Shown piece after piece: positions 1-5,833 of a stretch of DNA of 7,501 nucleotides. The notes under the pieces are model-generated. The model saw only the letters and a program-made list of their open reading frames with translations, was not told where the DNA came from and did no database searches. This DNA is from Candidatus Lambdaproteobacteria bacterium (GTDB lineage Bacteria; SAR324; NAC60-12): positions 1 to 7,501 of the forward strand of contig DTUH01000272.1 of NCBI GenBank assembly GCA_012964265.1, read 5' to 3'. The position numbers and the translations under genes were made by a program. The stretch's first letter is position 1; the number at the start of each line of letters is the position of its first letter.

Positions 1-135
1 GTCCAAAAGAGAGACTTGCCGAAGATCATGAATATATCTACAACTACTGCGAATCAACAAAATGAAGTACAACATGATGCTTGATTGTAATAAGTAGTGG
101 AGCGCTTTTCTTGAAGAATAATTTGGAAGTTTCAG

Positions 136-597
136 TTAAAATTTCACACTTTTTTTCCAACCTGTCACCTGAATTCGATACTGTTTATAACTTTCTTCTC
201 CGCCGTATATCAGAGTGGGAGATTCCCCTGCGTTTTTGACCAAGTTCATCCATTTTTTTAATCCTGAGAATGAATCTACGGTCAAAGTTTTAACTGATTT
301 TATTTCGATTGGTTTTATTTTTGCTTCCCATTCTGCAATCACATCAATTTCATTGCCGTTACTGTCACGCCAATAAAAAAGGTCTGGGCGTTTACCTTGA
401 TTCATTCGTGATTTTACGAGTTCTGATACTACCAATGTTTTAAACAGATTTCCTCTTAACGGGTGAGTTGTGATTTGTTCATGTGTCTGAATTCCCAAAA
501 GCCATGAGACCAGACCAACATCTTAAAAAAATAGTTTGGGCATTTTAAAAAGTCGTTTATTCAAATTGGCATGATGCGGGTGTAACAGAAAAAATAT
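136..597 (-). pseudogene. C-terminal remnant of a DUF4143-type AAA ATPase, with an internal stop
   Basis: Reading leftward from 597, the translation gives HIFFLLHPHHANLNKR, then LFKMPKLFF, a TAA stop at 523-525, then DVGLVSWLLGI, HPLRGNLFKTLVVSELVK, FYWRDSNGNEIDVI and IEIKSVKT, ending at 136. These are the conserved blocks of the C-terminal half of DUF4143 ATP-binding proteins, including the PD-(D/E)XK-like core (E-I-D ... E-I-K). Full-length members run to roughly 380-400 residues; only about 153 codons remain, and the N-terminal Walker A/B ATPase domain is absent. The TAA replaces the residue normally lying between the YF and D of the YFxDxGL motif, and the frame is otherwise continuous across it. 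A shorter reading frame could begin at a TTG at 496-498, but nothing suggests it is a functional start. Homology stops at 598, where a small inverted repeat begins. I read this as a decayed fragment. Confidence 0.8.
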
Positions 598-630
598 ATG
601 CAAATTGTTAATAGTGTTTACAATTTGCAT
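598..630. repeat. 11-bp perfect inverted repeat, 11-nt spacer
   Basis: ATGCAAATTGT at 598-608 is the exact reverse complement of ACAATTTGCAT at 620-630, separated by 11 bases. It sits immediately upstream (minus-strand sense) of the point where DUF4143 homology ends. The arm length and spacing suit either a regulator-binding operator or the scar of an insertion/deletion. It is too AT-rich, and lacks the following T run, to be a convincing terminator. Confidence 0.6.
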
Positions 631-746
631 AATACTGGAAAATCATCCTACTAATTTTCGCCAGTTTCAATGGAAATGTGAGATTGACATTTTTTGCAGC
701 TACAGGCAGGAAAGCACTTTAACAATATGTTTAGTAAAAACAAATT

Positions 747-775
747 TTGACAAACTCGCAATGATTACCTATAGT
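747..775 (+). promoter_or_regulatory. Near-consensus sigma70 promoter for parE
   Basis: TTGACA (747-752) is a perfect -35 hexamer. After a 17-base spacer comes TATAGT (770-775), which matches five of six bases of the -10 consensus. Transcription would start near 782 and leave a leader of about 100 nt before the preferred parE start at 881. The leader contains the right arm of the 34-bp inverted repeat. The promoter lies inside the repeat-bounded segment, so inversion of that segment would turn it away from parE. Confidence 0.7.
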
Positions 776-880
776 GTGAAGTAATATATTGCCGGTTTTT
801 TTTATTCATGATCTTCGGCAAGTCTCTCTTTTGGACAGAAGAGAGGATGCAATGGAATGCTAATCAGTCAGGGAAAGACG

Positions 881-2692
881 ATGACCCCAGCACAAGAAAC
901 GATTTACGACGAAAGCAAAATCCTCACGCTTTCTTCTCTAGAACATATCCGTTTACGCCCCGGCATGTACATCGGCCGCCTGGGCAACGGTTCCCACCCC
1001 AGTGACGGCATCTACGTTTTACTTAAAGAAATTGTGGATAACTCTATTGATGAATTTATCATGGGTTTCGGAAAACGCATCGACATCCGTATCGAAAGTG
1101 GCGTCGTGAATATCCGTGATTTTGGACGGGGAATTCCTTTGGGGAAGGTAGTGGAATGCGTTTCGATTATCAACACCGGCGCAAAATATAATGATGAAGT
1201 TTTTCAATTCAGCGTTGGTCTGAACGGCGTAGGCACAAAAGCAGTTAATGCGCTTTCAGAACATTTTGAAGTCACTTCTTTTCGAGACAAAAAATTTCTC
1301 GCCGCCAAGTTTAGATCGGGAGAACTTGAAACTGCTCCGGAGGAAAATGAGACAAACGAAAGTAACGGTACCAAAATCCGCTTTATTCCGGATACAAAGC
1401 TTTTTCCGAATTATTCCTATGACCTCGGAACTATCCGGAAACAACTCTGGAACTATGCCTACCTTAACCGGAAACTCACAATCACACTTAATGGTGAAAA
1501 GTTTAAATCGGAAAATGGCCTGCTGGATTTGATGCAGGAAGAAGTTGGTGACGCGAATCTTTATGAAATCGTACACTGCCAAACCGGTCACTTAGAAATG
1601 GCATTTACACACACCGAGCGATATGGAGAGGAATATTTCAGCTATGTAAACGGCCACCACACAAATGATGGCGGGACACACCTTTCTGCATTTCGCGAAG
1701 GCATTCTAAAGGGTGTAAACCAATTTTTTAATTCCAGTTTTGACGGTCCGGATATCAGAGACGGAATAGTCGGAGTGGTTGCCATAAAAGTGCAGGATCC
1801 GGTTTTTGAGTCTCAAACCAAAAACAAATTAGGAAACTCCGATTTGCGTTCATCACTGATGCCGCTTGTTCGTGATACCTTTGTTGATTATCTATATAAG
1901 CATCCGGAAGTTGCCGAACCGCTCAAACTCAAAATTCAATCCAATGAACGTATCCGCAAGGAACTGAGCAGTGTCAAAAAGGCTGCCAGAGACAATGCAA
2001 AAAAATCAGCGCTGACTATCCCCAATCTTAAAGACTGTAAATTTCACCTCGGCGATAAAAACGGACGTGGGGATGACAGCACAGTCTTTATCACGGAGGG
2101 CATTTCCGCAGGCGGAAGCATGATCAGCGCCCGTGATGTCTATACTCAGGCAGTTTTCTGTCTAAAGGGTAAACCGCTCAATTGTCATGGACAGGGAAAA
2201 GAAGCGATCTACAAAAATATTGAACTCTATAATGTCATGAAAGCCCTCGGGATTGAGGACTCGCTTGACGATTTGCGTTACAACAAAGTCGTGATTGCGA
2301 CAGATGCGGATGTGGACGGTCTGCATATCCGCAATTTGATGCTGACCTTCTTTTTGCAATTTTACGAGCAACTTGTTTTACAAGGTCACATATACATCCT
2401 TGAAACTCCACTCTTTCGTGTACGAAACCAAAAAATGACACGCTATTGTTACAACGAGTCTGAAAGAGATGAAGCATTTGAAAGCATGCGAAAAGGGACA
2501 CATCTGGAAGTAACGCGCTTTAAAGGTCTTGGTGAAATATCTCCAAAAGAGTTCGGACAGTTTATTGGTGAAAACATGCGGGCAGTTCCGGTCGGGGTTG
2601 AACATACTCACGAAATTCCCGAATTGCTTAACTTCTATATGGGAAATAATACCGCAGAACGTCGCCGCTATATCATGGATAATCTAGTCTGA
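881..2692 (+). CDS. parE: DNA topoisomerase IV subunit B (ParE-type GyrB/ParE)
   Basis: ATPase subunit of a type IIA topoisomerase, which with the ParC/GyrA-type subunit passes one DNA duplex through another to decatenate chromosomes or relax supercoils. Numbering from an upstream in-frame ATG at 857 (611 aa): the GHKL ATPase shows EIVDNS (catalytic E58, Mg ligand N62), DFGRGIP (88-94), GLNGVGTKAVNALS (121-134) and the QTK loop (320-322). The TOPRIM domain shows EGISAGG (E415) and TDADVDG (D483, D485, D487), and RFKGLGE lies at 554-560. All metal-binding residues are present; the usual Asp of EGDSA is Ile here. About 600 aa without the long GyrB insertion fits ParE. I prefer the ATG at 881 (603 aa) because AGGGA at 870-874 lies 6 nt upstream; 857 has only a distant AGAGG. 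The closest family wording I know is in PVC-group and Bacteroidota ParE. No parC follows. Confidence 0.93.
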   Translation: MTPAQETIYDESKILTLSSLEHIRLRPGMYIGRLGNGSHPSDGIYVLLKEIVDNSIDEFIMGFGKRIDIRIESGVVNIRDFGRGIPLGKVVECVSIINTGAKYNDEVFQFSVGLNGVGTKAVNALSEHFEVTSFRDKKFLAAKFRSGELETAPEENETNESNGTKIRFIPDTKLFPNYSYDLGTIRKQLWNYAYLNRKLTITLNGEKFKSENGLLDLMQEEVGDANLYEIVHCQTGHLEMAFTHTERYGEEYFSYVNGHHTNDGGTHLSAFREGILKGVNQFFNSSFDGPDIRDGIVGVVAIKVQDPVFESQTKNKLGNSDLRSSLMPLVRDTFVDYLYKHPEVAEPLKLKIQSNERIRKELSSVKKAARDNAKKSALTIPNLKDCKFHLGDKNGRGDDSTVFITEGISAGGSMISARDVYTQAVFCLKGKPLNCHGQGKEAIYKNIELYNVMKALGIEDSLDDLRYNKVVIATDADVDGLHIRNLMLTFFLQFYEQLVLQGHIYILETPLFRVRNQKMTRYCYNESERDEAFESMRKGTHLEVTRFKGLGEISPKEFGQFIGENMRAVPVGVEHTHEIPELLNFYMGNNTAERRRYIMDNLV

Positions 2693-2701
2693 AATCCATT
2701 T

Positions 2702-2765
2702 AATGATTCCGGAAGAGGCACATAATCTGCACTCACAAGAGTCACAGAATCCGGAATCATTCCGG
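2702..2765. repeat. Palindromic repeat between parE and fliN
   Basis: AATGATTCCGG (2702-2712) is inverted as CCGGAATCATT (2751-2761), an 11-bp perfect inverted repeat with a 38-nt spacer. The right arm is also part of a compact palindrome, CCGGAATCATTCCGG (2751-2765). The same 9-mers, CCGGAATCA and TCATTCCGG, recur downstream of fliN at 3292-3300 and 3265-3273. The pattern resembles REP-type intergenic palindromes; it could act as a transcript-end or processing hairpin after parE, but there is no T run. I see no confident fliN promoter in the remaining spacer (2766-2836). Confidence 0.5.
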
Positions 2766-2836
2766 CCTATGATGAACGTATAAATTTTTGTCCGATATTC
2801 ACCTGAGAATAAACGCCCCTTTCTGAGGAAAGACTG

Positions 2837-3136
2837 ATGTTAGGTTTTGATAACAAAGACGATGATGAAGTTTTACATTCGATTAAATTCATTGAAGATG
2901 TACCTTTGCTGATGATCGTCGAAATAGGGCGAACTGAGATGGAGGTACAAAATGTACTGAATCTGAAAAAAGGCAACATCGTAGTCTTTGAAAAAATAGT
3001 CGGCGAACCTATGGATATTGTAGTGGGTAATCGCCTGATGGCACGCGGAGAAATAGTTGTGGTTAACGAGCGTTACGGCGTACGTATCAGTGAAGTGACA
3101 CGTCCGGAAGAAAAAATTGGAGAACGCCGTGAGTAA
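2837..3136 (+). CDS. fliN: Flagellar motor switch protein FliN (SpoA domain)
   Basis: A 99-residue protein almost entirely made of the SpoA/FliN C-terminal domain, which in the cytoplasmic C-ring of the flagellar base joins FliM and FliG in switching rotation and exporting substrates. Diagnostic stretches are FIEDVPLLMIVEIGRTEM (about residues 19-36), VLNLKKGNIV (40-49), GEPMDIVVGNRLMARGEIVVV (about 57-77) and YGVRISEV (81-88), matching the FliN pattern of an LxLxxG strand, EPxDIxVN, ARGEVVVV and GVRI. The ATG is preceded by GAGGAA (2825-2830), 6 nt away. The length fits short FliN proteins. It stands alone here, 144 bp after parE and with no other flagellar gene visible. SpoA proteins also occur in type III secretion (HrcQ/SctQ), but this short form with clear FliN motifs favours the flagellum. 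Confidence 0.88.
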   Translation: MLGFDNKDDDEVLHSIKFIEDVPLLMIVEIGRTEMEVQNVLNLKKGNIVVFEKIVGEPMDIVVGNRLMARGEIVVVNERYGVRISEVTRPEEKIGERRE

Positions 3137-3262
3137 AATGCCTTGCCCGGACTGGGATTCCACCCGTTTTTTGTCAGCAGAACCATCTGTCGCGCTGCTC
3201 AAGTTACTCATCCTGCGAGTTGCATTCACGGGGATGTGACGCCGCTTTCGATTCTTCTCTAT

Positions 3263-3370
3263 TGTCATTCCGGGTGAAATGAAGCATAAAACCGGAATCA
3301 AATTGGCTGTTCGAAATCTTGTCCTCAACCTCGTCAGGGATAAGAAACCCGGATCAGGTCCGGGATGACA
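3263..3370. repeat. REP/MITE-like inverted repeat downstream of fliN
   Basis: TGTCATTCCGG (3263-3273) is repeated inverted as CCGGGATGACA (3360-3370) with one mismatch in 11, about 86 bp apart. Each end also folds locally: on the left TCATTCCGG pairs with CCGGAATCA (3292-3300, one mismatch); on the right CCCGGA (3348-3353) and TCCGGG (3359-3364) form a six-pair stem with a five-base loop. Ends reading GTCATTCCGG and CCGGATCAGGTCCGGGATGAC-like hairpins are familiar in bacterial intergenic repeats. The element lies in the gap between convergent genes. The rest of the gap (3137-3262) shows only a weak GGG/CCC stem before six T at 3167-3172, a possible poor terminator for fliN. Confidence 0.6.
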
Positions 3371-3384
3371 AAAGGAATCCTTTT
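3370..3384. terminator. Possible bidirectional terminator hairpin
   Basis: AAAAGG and CCTTTT flank a three-base AAT loop, with a T run on the plus side and, read on the other strand, T's after the stem as well. It sits between convergent genes, 11 bp from the stop of the minus-strand gene. The stem is short and AT-rich, so the call is tentative. Confidence 0.3.
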
Positions 3385-3394
3385 TCAGTTAGAC

Positions 3395-4299
3395 TTATTT
3401 GGTAAGCGAGCTTAATAAGTCCTCAATTTCACCTGGAGTTGACATGATGTTGGCGAATGTACCCATCGTAAGATCAGGGAAGCTGAGCGCAATACGGAAA
3501 CGACCATGGAGCATGCGTACTTCCTTGCCCATCACAAGCAGTTCATAAGGAATGAAGGTCATGTGCTTTTCTTCGGCAATGTCGATAATCGGAACAAAAT
3601 TCCCTTCAACTGTTTCACCTTTTAGACCAACTCCATAGAGCCTGATTTCCTTTCCGGGAATGTCCTGTGCAAATACTTTGCTGCAGGTTTTTGATTTTTG
3701 CAGATTCTTTTCTATTGCCGCCAGAGCTTGTTCGTGAGAATCGAATTCGCCTATCAGTACATTATCTTCAAAATAAGGCATTCCGAACATGTAGTGGTAC
3801 CCCCGAAGATCCTCCTGGGAAAATTCCTGGGTTGAGCCATATCTTTTTTGAGTACTGCATTTGGAAATACGTTCCGGATCGCCTTAACTATTTCGCTGCT
3901 TAAACTACTGATGACATTCCCGGCTTTTGAATACTCATCCTGGAGGTAGGCATTCCCCCAGTAAACCGGATTCTGCATAGAAATGATCGTCTGGCCGTTG
4001 GTGGAGATTAAACCAATTCTGATTGCCTAAAAAAAACCTGCAGTGGGACGCAATACTGACAGAGCTTTCAGCAGTTCAGGGTGGGTAAGTACCAGAACAC
4101 TCCGTTCAGGTGATTCAGCCGGAGCATATTGACCCAGTACTTCGAAACCGGAAGCCTTAAGTACTGCCGACAGGGATTTATTTGTCTCCTCTATCGATTG
4201 TCCGCTGTCTCCGAACGAGATATATGGCTGCAGTCCTTCTGCCGCAGCAACTGTGCCGGCCGTTAATAAAGCCAGTGAAAAGAAAAATGTTTTGATTAT
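3395..4299 (-). pseudogene. Decayed gene for a secreted/periplasmic protein of unknown function
   Basis: Reading leftward from 4299 gives IIKTFFFSLALLTAGTVAAA, a signal peptide, followed by a mature domain with FGDSG, VLKASGFEVLGQYAP, VLVLTHPELLKAL, RIGLIST, MQNPVYWGNAYLQD, YHYMFGMPYFEDN, DIPGKEIRLYGV, FIPYELLV, GRFRIALSFPDL and MGTFANIMSTPGEIE. I recognise this as a conserved, uncharacterised proteobacterial exported family, possibly DUF302-like; its biochemical role is unknown to me. Three lesions are visible: the expected ATG reads ATA (4297-4299), a TAG stop interrupts GFF/AIRIGL (about 4027-4029), and a -1 shift is needed at the A6 run (minus-strand AAAAAAG, 3841-3847) to join VLKK to YGSTQEF. 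One restored base gives a 301-aa protein. Ancestral ATGA at 4296-4299 would have coupled it to the upstream regulator; the SD GAGGAAG remains. The 131-codon stretch 3395-3790 is only the C-terminal part of this gene. Confidence 0.8.
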
Positions 4300-4913
4300 A
4301 CTTCCTCTTTGTAAAATTTGTTATAGAATGCAACCGCTTGGATACGATTGTCCACTTGTACCTTTTCATAAAGGTTTTTCAGGTGGAATTTGACAGTGTT
4401 GTTAGAGATCTCCAATTTAGCGGCTATTTTCCTATTGGAATATCCCTGCGACAAAATCTCGAGAATCTCCAGCTCCCGTGCAGTCAAACTAGAAAAACGC
4501 GGATCAGTTACAGCTTCATGCTGCTCATAAGGGAAAATGCTGTTCCCCTGTCCTACCTGAAATATTACATCAATCAAACCTTCGGGCGGTTTTGCTTTTG
4601 AATAAAAACCTGCTCCTCCCAAAGAGCGAACTTGCCTGGCCACGTCAGCGCCGCTATAAATAACCACACGCACCGGGCTTTCTCGTTCACGAAGTTTGGT
4701 GAGAACCTGACGGCCATTTGCAAAAGGCATCTTCCAGCCAATAATTCCCACATCAATAGAAATACGATCGAGAAGCTTTAAAAACAATTCACCATCAGTC
4801 GCGGTGGCTCTTACATCAAAACGTTCATCCTGCTTAAACATGTCAGTAAGCCCCCTGACAAGCAGTGAGTTTTTATCTGCTATTATAATGTTGAGGCAGG
4901 AATTGAGCGGCAT
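4296..4913 (-). CDS. LuxR/NarL-type regulator with an atypical receiver domain
   Basis: A 205-residue cytoplasmic transcription factor. Residues about 6-125 form a CheY-like receiver and 142-200 a LuxR/GerE helix-turn-helix (LTARELEILEILSQGYSN, IAAKLEISNNTVKFHL, NRIQAVAFY). In the receiver, D13 keeps one acidic metal ligand (ADK instead of the usual DD), S87 and K106 occupy the switch and lysine positions, but the phospho-acceptor position reads DVGIIGWKMP, so Gly59 replaces the acceptor Asp. Control by ordinary phosphorylation is therefore unlikely; ligand or protein binding, or constitutive activity, would be alternatives. No histidine kinase is nearby. The ATG at 4913 has no strong SD. Its stop (TAA, 4296-4298) overlaps the position of the lost ATG of the following exported-protein gene, implying the two were a coupled pair. 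The function of the target genes is unknown. Confidence 0.88.
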   Translation of the reverse strand: MPLNSCLNIIIADKNSLLVRGLTDMFKQDERFDVRATATDGELFLKLLDRISIDVGIIGWKMPFANGRQVLTKLRERESPVRVVIYSGADVARQVRSLGGAGFYSKAKPPEGLIDVIFQVGQGNSIFPYEQHEAVTDPRFSSLTARELEILEILSQGYSNRKIAAKLEISNNTVKFHLKNLYEKVQVDNRIQAVAFYNKFYKEEV

Positions 4914-5049
4914 GGAAAATCCAGGGAATTGAAGAATAACTGAAACAGTACCTAATTACCTAATCGGCATACACTGTACGTGAATATCCCAGATTTTCCG
5001 GAAAGGTTCCAGCTTTTTCAGAACTGCATAAAAAGAAAACCTCGTCAAG

Positions 5050-5718
5050 TCAGGCAGAATCTATCTTCTCTCGGAGAAGCCGCACATTTTCTGCTACACT
5101 TTGCTTGTCGTTAAAAACGGAGGAACCGGCAACAAACGCGTTGGCTCCAGCACCAATAACCTCACAAACTGTATCAACATTCACACCGCCATCCACTTCC
5201 AAATCTGCAGATGATCCGCATGCGTTAAGCATCGAACGTAATTTTTGGATTTTCCCGGTGCAGGAATGAATGTAGGATTGCCCTCCAAATCCGGGATTGA
5301 CCGACATTACAAGAATAAGATCGACCTCAGCAATAATTTCATCCAATGTGCTCGCGGGAGTGGACGGGTTGAGACTGACACCGGCCCGTATACCTAAATT
5401 GTGAATCTGCTGAACAGTACGATGCAGGTGAGGACATGTCTCCTGATGTACGGTAATTATATCGGCTCCGGCCTTAGCAAAATCCTCAATATAACGTTCC
5501 GGATTTTCAATCATCAAGTGCACATCCAGCGGTAGTTTTGTCACAGTACGCAGTGCTTTCACAATCAGCGGGCCAATGGTGATGTTGGGCACGAAATGTC
5601 CGTCCATTACATCAACATGGATATAATCGACTCCGGCGTCTTCTGCCTCAGTTACATGTTCGCCCAAACGGGCAAAATTCGCAGAAAGAATAGAAGGGGA
5701 AATTTTAACGTGGTTCAC
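5050..5718 (-). CDS. rpe: Ribulose-phosphate 3-epimerase
   Basis: Interconverts D-ribulose 5-phosphate and D-xylulose 5-phosphate in the pentose phosphate pathway and the Calvin cycle; a cytoplasmic TIM-barrel metalloenzyme. Key motifs are all present: ISPSILSANF at the N-terminus (catalytic Ser), YIHVDVMDGHFVPN (metal His and Asp), PLDVHLMI (metal His), MSVNPGFGGQ (phosphate-binding loop), LEVDGGVN (second catalytic Asp) and ANAFVAGSSVF. I prefer the GTG at 5716-5718 (222 aa) because GAGGTG lies exactly 6 nt upstream; an in-frame GTG at 5727 (225 aa) would overlap that ribosome site. The length is normal for the family. It lies 115 bp after the NorD/CbbO-like gene on the same strand and 136 bp before the regulator, so it may share a transcript with the former. 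Beside a CbbO-like gene it could serve as cbbE, but nothing distinguishes it from a housekeeping copy. Confidence 0.95.
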   Translation of the reverse strand: MNHVKISPSILSANFARLGEHVTEAEDAGVDYIHVDVMDGHFVPNITIGPLIVKALRTVTKLPLDVHLMIENPERYIEDFAKAGADIITVHQETCPHLHRTVQQIHNLGIRAGVSLNPSTPASTLDEIIAEVDLILVMSVNPGFGGQSYIHSCTGKIQKLRSMLNACGSSADLEVDGGVNVDTVCEVIGAGANAFVAGSSVFNDKQSVAENVRLLREKIDSA

Positions 5719-5833
5719 AGTACACACCTCATGAAAAGTTAAGAGTTACGAAACACCAGGCCTGTGCCCTCCAAATGGTGGGAGAAAGAAAACACAGTTT
5801 CAGAATTTCGGAGAATTAAAATCATGCGAATTT

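Larger units (their letters stand above)
1..836. repeat. Segment bounded by a perfect 34-bp inverted repeat
   Basis: Bases 1-34 are the exact reverse complement of 803-836 (the left arm opens GTCCAAAAGAG and the right arm closes CTCTTTTGGAC). The arms enclose about 770 bp of AT-rich DNA containing a DUF4143 gene remnant, a small inverted repeat and a strong promoter facing right. The left arm begins at the first base of the window, so it may continue outside; the inner edge is sharp, because pairing fails after base 34/803. The arms could be recombination sites of an invertible segment, ends of an inserted element, or a folded assembly/amplification artefact. No recombinase or transposase is visible, and target-site duplication cannot be tested without the left flank. 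The repeat itself is certain; its nature is not. Confidence 0.85.

Noticed and set aside
598..630. Rho-independent terminator
   Set aside because: The stem is AT-rich, the loop is 11 nt and there is no T tract on either side.
684..712. TTGACA at 684-689 as another promoter
   Set aside because: There is no acceptable -10 hexamer at 16-18 bases downstream.
1..836. Insertion sequence with its own transposase
   Set aside because: No transposase-like reading frame exists between the repeat arms; the only coding trace is the DUF4143 remnant.
808..1005. 65-codon plus-strand frame starting in the parE leader
   Set aside because: It has no ribosome site, overlaps the start of parE in another frame and shows no protein-like motifs.
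2873..3328. 151-codon minus-strand frame opposite fliN
   Set aside because: It runs antisense through fliN and into the palindromic repeats; composition and lack of motifs fit a shadow frame.
3841..3847. Programmed -1 frameshift at AAAAAAG
   Set aside because: The heptamer is not in the canonical X-XXY-YYZ phase and the gene carries two further lesions, so decay is the simpler reading.
3754..3978. 74-codon minus-strand frame as a separate small gene
   Set aside because: Its first part belongs to the broken exported-protein gene and its last part is out-of-frame translation after the A6 shift.
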